Notes: generated by a model from the sequence alone, not told the origin. 64,000 bases of DNA from Halocatena pleomorpha (GCF_003862495.1 NZ_RRCH01000002.1:1-64000); one strand, 5' to 3'; numbered from the stretch's first letter, positions 9,529 to 18,058 are shown. Numbers and translations: made by a program.

Positions 9529-9782
9529 AGGTGTCCTCCGACCGAACTCGGCGGTACATGGATTATCCGTGAGGTCTGATCGACCGGGGACAGTTCTGCT
9601 GGCTCCGGCTTGTCACCAGGGACCGAGCTGTCCGTGCTCTCGGCCCTTTCTGGAGCATCGCCCGCCATGCTGCCCATTACCATTCCTCGCCAGCGGTCGC
9701 TACTTGCACGGTGACTATGTGCCGTGTGGTCATCTATCACTGCGCCGGTCGTTAGATGGGCATTCCTTGTTACTGTGGTCAT
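9525..9782 (-). CDS. Small hypothetical protein in the origin-linked operon
   Basis: This 85-residue protein is rich in Ser, Pro, Asp and Glu, probably largely disordered, with no recognised domain. It is accepted as a gene because its start overlaps the stop of the upstream gene and its stop overlaps the start of the large zinc-ribbon protein, both by ATGA. Such a chain of exact four-base overlaps is very unlikely by chance. Function unknown. Confidence 0.6.
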   Translation of the reverse strand: MTTVTRNAHLTTGAVIDDHTAHSHRASSDRWRGMVMGSMAGDAPERAESTDSSVPGDKPEPAELSPVDQTSRIIHVPPSSVGGHL

Positions 9783-10099
9783 ATACCGCGCTGCTGGCGC
9801 GCCGACCCACTCTCAGAGCCACTCAGACGGTTAATAACTGGGTTGTAACATGAGTGACAGCGATAGATGTCACTGACTAAACCCAAGCCCTTAAGCCGTC
9901 GGAGCAAGAAACCACAGGTACAGCGTTTGGACCACCGAGGGTATTGGGTGTGCCACCACCCTTCGAACCTCGGCGGCCTTTCCTGCGGCCCCTTGACGAT
10001 GAGTTCCTTCTGTGTGTTTCCGCCTAGCTTTCCTATCCGGAGGGTTATAAAACACAGGGACCGTCCGCTGTGCGTCTGACGATTTTTCCAACCGGTCAT
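9779..10099 (-). CDS. Small protein with possible zinc-binding cysteines
   Basis: This 106-residue, basic protein has a CTC and a CHSC cysteine pair about 25 residues apart, which could form a small zinc ribbon for nucleic-acid binding. It overlaps both neighbours by four bases (stop with the 85-residue gene, start with the 74-residue gene), which is the main reason to accept it. No family is recognised. A DNA-binding role beside the origin is inference. Confidence 0.55.
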   Translation of the reverse strand: MTGWKNRQTHSGRSLCFITLRIGKLGGNTQKELIVKGPQERPPRFEGWWHTQYPRWSKRCTCGFLLRRLKGLGLVSDIYRCHSCYNPVINRLSGSESGSARQQRGI

Positions 10100-10320
10100 T
10101 GTGTGTCGTTGACAGGCCAGATCGAATTATTCTGATAACTGCTCCACAGGTTGACAGCATCACCCATGTCGAGAGGACTTCCTTCTGTTGAGACGAACAC
10201 GATGCTCTCTGGGGTGAAGATGTTGAGTCGCACGTGCCCGGCTCGAACATCTTCACGCCACCGGCCTTCAGCAAAGCCAGCGGCTCGGCAGGCATCGAGG
10301 ACATCTTCGGGGTCGGTCAT
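10096..10320 (-). CDS. Small acidic protein in the origin-linked operon
   Basis: This 74-residue protein begins MTDPEDVL and has a compact predicted fold with alternating helix and strand. The ATG at 10320 is chosen over an in-frame start two codons earlier because it forms an exact ATGA overlap with the stop of the gene before it. Its own stop overlaps the next gene in the same way. It is not recognised as a known family, and its function is unknown. Confidence 0.6.
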   Translation of the reverse strand: MTDPEDVLDACRAAGFAEGRWREDVRAGHVRLNIFTPESIVFVSTEGSPLDMGDAVNLWSSYQNNSIWPVNDTQ

Positions 10321-10568
10321 ACACATCCTCCGCCATCCGTGGAATGGTCAGCTACTGCCGCCTTGAACTCTTCGGGAGATAGTTCCTTGAGGGTCGTCGC
10401 AAGCTGCGATCCGCTCCCGCCGGTCGTGATCGTCTCATCGCCGTAACACCCGTGATATAGTCCGGTTTTCCAACAATCTCCGACACGAGAGCGCGTACGG
10501 ACAGCTGAAAGCAGGTGTTCAGAGCACGATGATGCTCGTCGTGCGTGCCGCGCTCGCCATAGTATCAT
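10317..10568 (-). CDS. First small gene of the origin-linked operon
   Basis: An ORF of up to 83 residues whose stop overlaps the next start (ATGA). The C-terminal half (GGSGSQLATTLKELSPEEFKA region) looks protein-like. The N-terminal half is Arg- and Cys-rich and may be untranslated sequence, so the true start may be internal. No domain is recognised. The operon promoter must lie inside or just right of this gene, since a decayed toxin gene ends at 10571. Confidence 0.45.
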   Translation of the reverse strand: MILWRARHARRASSCSEHLLSAVRTRSRVGDCWKTGLYHGCYGDETITTGGSGSQLATTLKELSPEEFKAAVADHSTDGGGCV

Positions 10569-10570
10569 AC

Positions 10571-10902
10571 CTAAACTTTATGAATAAAAATAACCATCTC
10601 GGTGAGGTCCGCGTTCATGTTGGCGACACAGCGCACAGCGGTGGCGATCTCGCCGGATCAGGCGTTGCACCGCAGGCGAAGATACCGGGATTATCGGTCA
10701 GATCCAGACCGGGATCAGTGCCACGAAAGTCGGAATCCTCACTGAGACCAACACGGTTCCCCTCACGGGTATAATCAAGAATAGTATCGTCCTCCGATCC
10801 AAGGTCGACCGCGCTGCCGACAGCCGTCACGTCGTATCCCTCCCCACGCAAGGCCGTGACGAACGCGGGCGGGATGTGTTCGTCAGCAACGAGTCTCACG
10901 TC
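10571..10902 (-). pseudogene. DUF5615 PIN-like toxin with C-terminal frameshift
   Basis: From a GTG start at 10902 the product reads VRLVADEHIPPAFV, then YDVTAVG, DDTILDY and LSEDSDF, which is the DUF5615 PIN-like fold with its acidic residues. Such proteins are usually toxins paired with a DUF433-type antitoxin. Near 10665 the reading frame breaks: the expected ending (GEIATAVRCVANMN) is present in the neighbouring frame and runs to a TAG at 10571. The current frame instead ends early at 10615 with unrelated residues. No antitoxin gene is seen upstream, where a recombinase remnant lies. The core acidic residues are intact, so the shortened product might still fold, but a decayed orphan is more likely. 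Confidence 0.65.
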
Positions 10903-11009
10903 TGTTTCTGTGTTGTCTCGCGCTGTTCGCACTCTCGGGGCTACGAAAGACGCGCAGCTCTCCGGGGGGTATGGTTTGTCGCTGTCTGATTTCACGGATC
11001 TCGTCGGGG

Positions 11010-11171
11010 TGGTCGTAGTAATGAAATCTCACCCATACAGATGCAATCGTACTGTCCATCTTTCACCGCCTCACGCAGGTTCTGTAGCCCTTCCCGGTCG
11101 CCGTCGGAGCCAGATCCCCGCTCAGAGTAGATGTCGATGTCGTCGATCCCTGCGTCTTCGAGCCGTTCCCG
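11010..11171 (-). pseudogene. N-terminal fragment of a serine recombinase
   Basis: Reading leftward from 11171, about 50 codons give a resolvase-type segment including RERLEDAGIDDIDIY, then SERGSGSDGDREG and LREAVKDGQYD. This matches the catalytic domain region after the active-site serine of haloarchaeal resolvases. The start codon, the nucleophile-bearing first residues and everything after this segment are missing. Its upstream edge coincides exactly with an isolated CRISPR repeat. Confidence 0.7.
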
Positions 11172-11201
11172 GTTACAGCAGGACCCTAGACGGGTTGAAG
11201 G
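11172..11201 (+). repeat. Isolated CRISPR repeat
   Basis: A 30-base sequence identical to the array repeat at 1-30, including the final G, stands alone here in the same orientation, 11 kb from the array. No second copy lies within several hundred bases on either side. One side abuts the serine recombinase fragment exactly. Confidence 0.95.
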
Positions 11202-11299
11202 AGTGGCGCGAATCGTTAGGTGCGAGGTCTCAAGTGGATCCAGCAGCAGATCAACTACTCAGTGAAGTAATTGAAATGGCGAAGCAAGTTACTCACTTG

Positions 11300-13012
11300 T
11301 TACTCTGTCCTATTTTCGTTTTGCCATCCCTCGATGACCGTTATTACACGCTCGTTGAGGGCTGTCTCGCAGAGCGGATGATCGGGACGTGCTGCAGTGA
11401 GAACATCTCGAACAGTACCGTCTGCTTCGGCGAGTCGGAAATCGATATCGCGCATTGCGAGGTCCTCATAGAGGGTCAACAACATATCAGCGGCAGTCAA
11501 ATCTACCGTTGGCGACGATCGGAGGTCGAAGACGACGAGATCGATAGGTGACGGATGATCGTTGATTTTGGCGATGAGATCGCTTCGTACAGTTGGCACA
11601 TTGGCAAAGAACAGTTCAGCATTGACGCGATAAACGAGAACACCTGAGATCCTGCTATTCGACGGACGGCGTGACAGATCACTAAACGCATCAGAATCAG
11701 GAACCCGTCCCAATTCAGCCGTGTGTGGATATGTGGCGCGTCCGACAACCGCGAGCAGCGATACGAGAACACCGATGAAGAGACCATAGAGGATACCGAA
11801 GACGAGAACACCGCCGAGTGCAGCGATGGCCGTAGTAAATTCGAGTATGTCGACGCGATAGAGACGCTGAAGTGCCGACACGTCGATGAGATCAGTTACT
11901 GCGACGATTACAATGGCTGCTAATATTGTTTTGGGGAGATTCGTAAACACCTCCGTCAGAAACACCAGCACCACAACAAGAATGACTGCGACGATACCAT
12001 TTGTGAGTGGAGTTCTTGCGCCGACAGCATCGTTTAACGCCGACCGAGACATACTCCCACCAACGGTGAACCCCTGCCCGAGACCTGCGGCGATGTTCAT
12101 CACGCCAGTTGCCAGCAACTCTTGATTTGCGTCCGCTCGATAGCGATTTCGCTGTGCAAACGTTTCGACAGCCCCCATTCCTTCGACGTATGACAGCAAG
12201 AATAGAGCGAGTGCAACGGGGAGCAATCGTAGTACGAGGGACGGAGCGAGCGGTGGAACTACTGGTGATGGAAGTCCACTCGGAATCGGACCGACAACAC
12301 CGACACCGCGGCTTCCGAGGTTCACCATAGGAACAAAAACAATGGAAAGTAGGACAACGACGATCGCGGTAGGAACACGGGGAAGATATCGTTTTCCGAG
12401 CAAGAGGAGGACAATCCCACCAACACCAACGGCCGCCGTGAGAGGATGAATAGAGGTGAGATGGGTTAGTACAAACCAAAGGCGTTCATAGAACGGTCCA
12501 GTGGCTCCCGTGATGCCAACCAATGCTTCCAACTGTGTCGAGATAATGAACAACGCTGCGCCCGTCGAGAATCCGGTCAAAACCGATTCCGAGATAAAGT
12601 TCACGACGAAGCCGAGACGAAAGAGCCACGCCACGATTGCGATCCCACCGACGAGCAGCGTCGTCAGAGCGATGAGTGCGGCATAGCGAGATGGCGAAGC
12701 ACTTGCTGTGATGCCGCCGATCTGTGTGGCGAGGAGGATTGCGAGTGCGGAGGTTGGACCGTAGATAACTTGCCTCGACGTTCCAACGAAGAGATAGGTA
12801 GAGACGGCGAAGAAACTCGCGTAGAGACCGGTTTCGGCAGGGAGCCCGGCGAGCGATGCGTATGCCATCCCTTCTGGGATGATTACAGCAGCGACTGTGA
12901 TTCCGGCAAGCAAATCTGGCCGTAACCATGAACGGTCGTATCGTCGTATCCAATTGCTAATTGGGAGATAGGTACTGGTTGATTCGTTCTGGTGTGAGGG
13001 TTTGGGTCCCAT
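11300..13012 (-). CDS. SulP-family anion permease with STAS domain
   Basis: This 570-residue membrane protein of the SulP (SLC26-like) family transports sulfate, bicarbonate or a related anion across the cell membrane. The N-terminal signature (PDLLAGITVAAVIIPEGMAY, about residues 32-51) and some twelve hydrophobic segments to about residue 420 match the family. A C-terminal STAS domain follows, about residues 450-560, with the VFDLRSSPTVDLTAADML segment. Length is normal. It is a single gene without obvious operon partners; the substrate cannot be told from sequence. A small decayed stretch separates it from the recombinase fragment on the left. Confidence 0.93.
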   Translation of the reverse strand: MGPKPSHQNESTSTYLPISNWIRRYDRSWLRPDLLAGITVAAVIIPEGMAYASLAGLPAETGLYASFFAVSTYLFVGTSRQVIYGPTSALAILLATQIGGITASASPSRYAALIALTTLLVGGIAIVAWLFRLGFVVNFISESVLTGFSTGAALFIISTQLEALVGITGATGPFYERLWFVLTHLTSIHPLTAAVGVGGIVLLLLGKRYLPRVPTAIVVVLLSIVFVPMVNLGSRGVGVVGPIPSGLPSPVVPPLAPSLVLRLLPVALALFLLSYVEGMGAVETFAQRNRYRADANQELLATGVMNIAAGLGQGFTVGGSMSRSALNDAVGARTPLTNGIVAVILVVVLVFLTEVFTNLPKTILAAIVIVAVTDLIDVSALQRLYRVDILEFTTAIAALGGVLVFGILYGLFIGVLVSLLAVVGRATYPHTAELGRVPDSDAFSDLSRRPSNSRISGVLVYRVNAELFFANVPTVRSDLIAKINDHPSPIDLVVFDLRSSPTVDLTAADMLLTLYEDLAMRDIDFRLAEADGTVRDVLTAARPDHPLCETALNERVITVIEGWQNENRTE

Positions 13013-13129
13013 TGCGAGGCGGTATCAGTATATTCACGCCGACACCTTGCAAGCAGTAGTTAGATCCCTTCAGTCCATACGGTCTGTGAAATCGGATCTT
13101 TTGGATAATTCAATAGATCACCGTAATTT

Positions 13130-13324
13130 TCAAACGAGTGTATAGAGAGCGCCAGCGAGTATACCCGCTATCGTGGTAACACCCCCGTTGCCACCTAGTA
13201 CATAACTTGTAAGAGAACTTCCAAGGATAAACGCAAGAATAAGCGAGAGAACGTACCTCTCCCTATGTTTGTTCAAAAGCACGTTAATTTGTCTCCCGCA
13301 GTGAGTAAGTCGACGCTGCCACAT
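13130..13324 (-). CDS. Small membrane protein
   Basis: The ATG at 13324 opens a 64-residue product with a basic N-terminus and two hydrophobic helices (LSLILAFILGSSLTSYVL and GVTTIAGILAGALYTLV). The frame stays open upstream to 13507, but that part overlaps a transposase remnant and is unlikely to be translated. Not recognised; probably a small integral membrane protein. Confidence 0.4.
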   Translation of the reverse strand: MWQRRLTHCGRQINVLLNKHRERYVLSLILAFILGSSLTSYVLGGNGGVTTIAGILAGALYTLV

Positions 13325-13370
13325 TATCCGGTTAGCGTTACCGCTCGTCACAGCTAAAGATTTTGCTAGT

Positions 13371-13660
13371 ATGAAGCGAATGTCGGTTTCTTCGCGTGGT
13401 AGATATGAGACGGGTTTTGTCGTATTCCAAACCAACCATCCAGATATCTCGAGACACGGCACTACTAGCAGTCCATCCGACGAGATTGAGCAGATACACA
13501 CGGTCACGCGGTTCGTTCGGTGGTATCGTCGCCGGCAAGAGATCGAGAACGGCTACAAGAAAGTCAAGAGGTTCATGGCCGACATCACCTCGGAACGATT
13601 CGGGCTCCGGTTTTTCTATTTCGCGTTCGCGTGCCTGTTGTACTCTAAACAAATCTATCT
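13371..13660 (+). pseudogene. 3' fragment of an IS4-superfamily transposase
   Basis: The translated segment includes YRRRQEIENGYKKVKRFMA, then SERFGLRFFYFAFACLLYS. This is the region around the last catalytic glutamate of the transposase family seen intact at 35647-37323, whose matching text is YRWEIESGYRSIKRFMA. The rest of the gene is absent on both sides, so this is a remnant of a related but different element. Confidence 0.75.
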
Positions 13661-13973
13661 ATTCTGGACTACCAATCCGAATATCGAATCGCAAGTCGGT
13701 ATCAACAAAGTAGTGAATATTTCTGGGACCCAAAGATGGAAAATAACTGAATGTTATATAGATAGTGGCACAGTCGTTACAAGTCAACGTACAATCTCTA
13801 GTGAGGAGCTTCTAAATCAGAGACAAATCACGCCAAGGGGTGTCCTCGACTGTAACGTCAATTGGGGATGTGTGTTGTCGACTGCTGGTGCCTACGCGGG
13901 GACTATGCAAGTGGTAGATGGCTTGTCCCTGCGTGCGCTAGCTGTGTTGGCACGATTCTGGGTTCTGCTGGGC
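13661..13973. other. Interval without a supportable gene
   Basis: Open frames here have no domain signal. The sequence is AT-richer on the left (near 13740) and looks like decayed mobile DNA between the transposase fragment and a possible small gene. Confidence 0.4.
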
Positions 13974-14141
13974 TCACCATCTCGTGTGACGGGGAGCTTT
14001 TCGAAGGTGGATGTTCACTGACGAACACTCGTTGTCCCATTCTTCGACAAGATTATCAGCTACACTTTCTGAAGGGCCTTCGATTTTTTCATGGACATCT
14101 GCCGAGACTACCTTTGCTGCTTTCCGTGAAATTCTCAGCAC
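13974..14141 (-). CDS. Possible small DNA-binding/antitoxin-like protein
   Basis: A GTG at 14141, four bases after a GGGAG ribosome-site-like motif, opens 55 codons beginning MLRISRKAAKVVSADV and continuing ESVADNLVEEWDNE. A short basic strand followed by helices is reminiscent of ribbon-helix-helix antitoxins, but no family match is certain and no toxin partner follows. Treat as tentative. Confidence 0.3.
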   Translation of the reverse strand: MLRISRKAAKVVSADVHEKIEGPSESVADNLVEEWDNECSSVNIHLRKAPRHTRW

Positions 14142-14332
14142 AACGCTCCCACGACGTGAACATTGGACTTCTCGTCTGGCCTGCAAATCTTCTCTACTCA
14201 ACGTTTTTATTCGTTACGGTTTCTAATGTCATTTTTATATTTCACATCCACTCACGAATTGGTAAGTGGAGTGCTGCCAGATTGAACCTCTCGACTAAGT
14301 GTCTAATTCAGGAAAATGATAGATATATCTTA

Positions 14333-14788
14333 TTAACTACTATCTTCAAGGATGAGAAATCCAGCAAGTGTTCCGAGACCGATTGCACCGAGGAGCGGTC
14401 CCAATCGAAGCATGACCGTCCCAAAGGATGGCGCTGGTACATCCCAAGTTAAATAAACACCATATATTTTTCCATTTTTCCGAACGTATCTCTCGTTCGT
14501 CTCTGCCGTCTCCGAGACGAGTGTCGCCCACGACGTTGGAGCATCATCTATCGGGACAGCAGCACTATTGGGCCCGTTGTTGTTCGCCTTGTCGAATAGC
14601 TGCTGGGCGTCCGTCGAGAGATTCCGATACGCTACCGTTGGTGTCTCCTCATTCAGGTTACCGTCCGGTTGGTGATAGACACTTGTCTCAAGCTGTGGTC
14701 CATAATCAGGAACCGGTGAGATAAGTCCGATCGTGAACAGTGGGACGGCGATAACCACCGCGAGCACAGCGAGGTGACGCCGGTTCAT
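14333..14788 (-). CDS. Membrane-anchored protein of an ABC-2 operon
   Basis: This 151-residue protein has a hydrophobic segment at each end (residues about 7-25 and 125-145). The acidic middle region should face outside. It overlaps the permease gene by ATGA and is the last gene of a three-gene transporter operon (ATPase, permease, this protein). Small two-TM proteins follow many haloarchaeal ABC-2 cassettes. Its role, perhaps an accessory or sensing subunit, is not known. Confidence 0.75.
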   Translation of the reverse strand: MNRRHLAVLAVVIAVPLFTIGLISPVPDYGPQLETSVYHQPDGNLNEETPTVAYRNLSTDAQQLFDKANNNGPNSAAVPIDDAPTSWATLVSETAETNERYVRKNGKIYGVYLTWDVPAPSFGTVMLRLGPLLGAIGLGTLAGFLILEDSS

Positions 14789-15564
14789 GCCAGATCACTC
14801 CGTTCGAACAGCAGATACGCAAGACCGAGTGGGATGAGCAACCACCCAGCCACAATGACTCCCCCGAACCATGGTTCCAGATAGAATGGTGCTGCATTCC
14901 CGAGTTCGAGCGTCTGTGCATCCAGATAGAAGTATTTCGGGTTGAACCGGGTGATAAGGCGAAACCAGTTCGGGATCCCCGCATCGGGAGGAAGCATGAA
15001 CGACTCGATAACATTGCGAACCATATCCCACGCGAACGCGAACACGATCGCCAGTACGATCGCGCCCCACATCGCCACTGTCGTAGAGCGGCTCGCTGCT
15101 GAAAGCGCGAGCGCGACTGCGACGAACACCACGCCAGGCACCAGCAATCGTCCAATCAGGCCGACATACGCCGTCACTGAGGGTGACGCGGCCAGCATGA
15201 CGTAGTGAGGACTCACCACGACGAAACCGATGACCACTGTGACGACGACAACAGCTACTCGGCCGAGGAATTTCCCAAGAACCACGTCGCGCCGGGTATG
15301 GGGCGCTCCAAGCAGGAACTTCAGACTCCCTGATTCGCGCTCCCCAGCGATCGATTTGTAGCCCAATAACGTGCCAATCACGACGACAGCGTTGGCCGTC
15401 GACTGGTACAGGTCGAATGCCGTGGTTGTTGTCAACGGTGTCATCGTGAACTCGTAGTAGGTGTAGAACGCCAGAAACGCTGTGAATATCCCCACAACAG
15501 CTACCAAGGTAAGCGACCGGATCGCGTCTTGGAAGTCCTTTTTTGCGACCAGCAGGATACTCAT
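14785..15564 (-). CDS. ABC-2 type transporter permease
   Basis: This 259-residue integral membrane protein has about six hydrophobic segments and the ABC-2 family hallmark SGSLKFLLGAPHTRRDVVLGK between the second and third. It follows the ATPase gene with a four-base overlap and precedes a two-TM protein with another, so the three are one operon. The NosY/GldG-like layout (first segment right after MSILLVAKKDFQDAI) suggests export or membrane-protein maturation. The substrate is unknown. Confidence 0.88.
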   Translation of the reverse strand: MSILLVAKKDFQDAIRSLTLVAVVGIFTAFLAFYTYYEFTMTPLTTTTAFDLYQSTANAVVVIGTLLGYKSIAGERESGSLKFLLGAPHTRRDVVLGKFLGRVAVVVVTVVIGFVVVSPHYVMLAASPSVTAYVGLIGRLLVPGVVFVAVALALSAASRSTTVAMWGAIVLAIVFAFAWDMVRNVIESFMLPPDAGIPNWFRLITRFNPKYFYLDAQTLELGNAAPFYLEPWFGGVIVAGWLLIPLGLAYLLFERSDLA

Positions 15565-16511
15565 TGGGTAAGCACCTCACCGGGCCGATCGTGATCGGAT
15601 GTATCAGTCTCATCGTCCGTGTACGTGAGAAACAGCTCTTCGAGTGAGGTTTCCGTCAGCTCGAAATCCTCGACCGTCGCTCCTGCTGTTTCCAGTTCCC
15701 GGAGCACCGTCATTTTCGCAGCATCAGCACACTGTACCGTCACCGTCGTGTCGGTTGCACTCACTGAAGAGACGTCGGCCAGCGCGCGGACGGCTGCGAG
15801 TGCTGCGTCTGGTAGCTGCTCGACTGCAGCTGTGAGGGTCGTTTCGGCTTCGATTGCGTTCCGAAGCCCGTCGACGGTGTCCTCGGCAACGAGTGACCCG
15901 TTCTGGAGAATTCCGACCTCGTCACAGACAGCTTCGACCTGTCCGAGAATGTGACTCGAAAAGAACACCGTCGCACCCCGATCTGCTTCAGCGCGAACGA
16001 TTTCGCGCATTTCGTGGGCGCCTTCCGGATCGAGTCCTGTCGAGGGTTCATCAAGAATCAACAGGTCGGGCTGGCCGACGAGGGCAGTCCCCAGAATGAG
16101 TCGCTGGGTCATCCCTCGCGAATAGCCCCCGACCTGTCGGTCGATCGCGTCACCGATGCCAACACGCTCAGCGATCGCCTCCGGATCGTCGGCTGCGCCG
16201 GTCGAGTCAATCATGAACTCCAAATGGTGGCGGCCAGTGAGCCGATCGTACAGATCAAATCCTTGGGGAAGCACCCCCGTGCGTTCGCGCACCGCAAGGG
16301 TCTCCTCTTGTGCATCGTGGCCGAGCACGGAAATCTGGCCCTCTGTCGGTCGAATATAATCGAGCAAACAGTTGATGACAGTCGACTTGCCCGCACCGTT
16401 CGGCCCTAAAAAACCAAAGATGGACCCTTCCTCTACAACGAGATCAAGATCAGCAACAGCAGTCACGTCGCCGTACTGCTTCGTCACTCCTCTCAGTTCA
16501 ATTGCAGTCAT
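15561..16511 (-). CDS. ABC transporter ATP-binding protein
   Basis: This 316-residue ATPase has Walker A GPNGAGKST (near residue 37), signature YSRGMTQRL and Walker B LLILDEPSTGLDP. A C-terminal extension of about 90 residues follows, as in CcmA/DrrA-type ABC-2 ATPases. It powers the permease encoded immediately downstream. It is the first gene of the operon. The promoter should lie within 16512-16620, next to a cluster of inverted TATAC-containing repeats, which could control this operon or the divergent small gene. Confidence 0.92.
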   Translation of the reverse strand: MTAIELRGVTKQYGDVTAVADLDLVVEEGSIFGFLGPNGAGKSTVINCLLDYIRPTEGQISVLGHDAQEETLAVRERTGVLPQGFDLYDRLTGRHHLEFMIDSTGAADDPEAIAERVGIGDAIDRQVGGYSRGMTQRLILGTALVGQPDLLILDEPSTGLDPEGAHEMREIVRAEADRGATVFFSSHILGQVEAVCDEVGILQNGSLVAEDTVDGLRNAIEAETTLTAAVEQLPDAALAAVRALADVSSVSATDTTVTVQCADAAKMTVLRELETAGATVEDFELTETSLEELFLTYTDDETDTSDHDRPGEVLTQ

Positions 16512-16626
16512 CCATCCAGTTGTCCTGATGGCACTCTATTAAAAGGTCAGGACTGTTTTCGCCATATCTCGTCAGTATATGGCTGTACACCGCTAATTTA
16601 GCCCTCTCTGAGCGGTGTGAATTGAT

Positions 16627-16727
16627 GGTATACCGTGGCAGCCCGCTGAGCTCCCCAATTCGGGCCTGTGAATCGAGATATACCCATCGGTATACTGCGA
16701 GTGTAGGGGGGTATACTGTGATATACC
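16627..16727. promoter_or_regulatory. Cluster of operator-like inverted repeats
   Basis: Five half-sites related to GGTATAC/GTATACC lie within 101 bp. GGTATACC (a perfect palindrome) is at 16627-16634. GATATACC and GGTATAC, separated by four bases, lie in 16677-16695. GGTATAC and ATATACC, also separated by four bases, lie in 16710-16727. Repeated palindromic half-sites between two divergent genes suggest binding of a dimeric regulator. The regulator is unknown. Confidence 0.5.
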
Positions 16728-16778
16728 ATACTCCAGTACGTCGATGCAGATATATTCTGTCGTGAATAGAGTTGCTGT

Positions 16779-16967
16779 ATGGATGAGAGACCGGTGTCGC
16801 TGCTCACGAAAACCCAGCGACAACGGCTTCAAAACGAGTTCGCGGATGTTGACACCGATGCGAAACAGCGTGATCAGCGGTTGATCCGACAGCGAGTCCA
16901 AGCCGGAGTACTCGATTTTCGGCTGCTCGCCACCTATCCCGATAGGCAGTACTCTCTCACTCGGTGA
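16779..16967 (+). CDS. Small basic protein downstream of the operator-like repeats
   Basis: This 62-residue protein has the segments LLTKTQRQRL and RQRVQAGVLDFRLLATYPDR. The charged helix followed by an LDFxLL-YPDxQ motif resembles short haloarchaeal proteins of unknown function that I recall only loosely. The product stops at LTR and may have lost a C-terminal tail. It is divergent from the ABC operon, and the inverted repeats at 16627-16727 lie directly upstream, so it could be regulated by them or could itself be a regulator. Confidence 0.5.
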   Translation: MDERPVSLLTKTQRQRLQNEFADVDTDAKQRDQRLIRQRVQAGVLDFRLLATYPDRQYSLTR

Positions 16968-17070
16968 ACACGCTCTCCAGTCGAAAACTCTGTGAGTGAC
17001 GAGCAACGGATCCACGGATGGCCTCGGTCTCGACCGCCCCTCCGACCGTGCAACAGCCTCAAAGAAAGAG

Positions 17071-17500
17071 CTACTGGGCAGTGTATCGCTTGCTGTTCTC
17101 CGCGATCGTCCGCACCGTCGAGCGTGCAATCCTAAGCAACCGGGCGAGTTGCCGCTTGCTTGCCTCTTTATCGAGCACCACGACCGCTTTCTCGTAGTTG
17201 TCGTTCAGTGTAAGATACCCTTCGGATCCAACATCGAAGCCAAACGGTGGCCGACCGTGCCATTTGCCCTGCTCGCGCGCTGCAGTAATCTCTTCGCGGA
17301 CGTTCTCACGTTTGATCTCAGCCTCCAACTCGGCAAACGTCGTAGCCACCGTCAAGAACGCGCGTGTGTAGGTATACAGAGTCGTTGGGATCGAGCGCAA
17401 TCCTCATGTCGAGGATGTGCAGCCCGACGCCGTGCTCGTCAACGATCCGCTCGACCGTCACGGAGAAATCCCGTACTGACCTCCGAGGCGATCGGTAGCG
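17071..17500 (-). pseudogene. Serine recombinase, C-terminal two thirds, frameshifted
   Basis: Reading leftward, one frame gives RSVRDFSVTVERIVDEHGVG and ends in the ALDPNDS region. The adjacent frame continues with YTRAFLTVATTFAELEAEI, then KRENVREE, HGRPPFGFD and the helix-turn-helix ASKRQLARLLRIARSTV. This is the linker, E-helix and DNA-binding end of a haloarchaeal resolvase. A frameshift near 17385 separates the two parts and the N-terminal catalytic domain is missing. It is not the other half of the fragment at 11010-11171 in any contiguous sense. Confidence 0.8.
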
Positions 17501-18058
17501 TACTCGCTGGTGACCTGGCGCTGGCGAGAAACTATACCTTCCCACCATGTGAATAAGTCGTGTTACAGGACTCTCCGACATCCACTGAGGGATCATTGCA
17601 TCAGATATTCTGTACAGAGACGCTCGATAGCTGTGCAACGTGTCAAGCGGTTTCTCAGAATCCTTTGATCTGTTCGCCACGATTATCAGGGGAAAGTAGT
17701 GTGAATTCCTCGCGGACTGACGGCGAGGGATGTCCGCGTACATCGTCCTCTCTGTAATTACTCGCACACCGGCTGTCAACAAGTCCGCTAGAACTCTGTA
17801 CTTATCGAGAAGAATTCACGCCCCTCTATCGCTAAAAAATATAACTATATAACATGAAATTTTGGCCGTCATCCCTAAACTCATAGAGATCGAAAACAAT
17901 CGATAAATGCTTACCAGCCGGACGACGAATCACGACGCAACGATGCTTGAATCCGTTTCTGGGTCGCCAATGGTGAAATCGTCTGCACGATATTAGCGGC
18001 TCGCCCTCACAATTTAACAACAGAATAAGATAATATATTTATAATCTAATTATCATAT
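17501..18058. other. Interval without a supportable gene
   Basis: No frame shows domain signal. The last 60 bases before 18059 are very AT-rich (long A/T runs around 18030-18058) and probably hold the promoter of the antiporter gene. Confidence 0.4.

Noticed and set aside
10856-11551. A 231-codon rightward open frame across the lone CRISPR repeat
   Set aside because: It runs antisense to the DUF5615 gene, the recombinase fragment and the SulP gene end, and its translation has no domain character.
13862-14452. A 196-codon plus-strand gene
   Set aside because: Low-quality translation with mixed composition, overlapping a more plausible small minus-strand gene and the end of the ABC operon.
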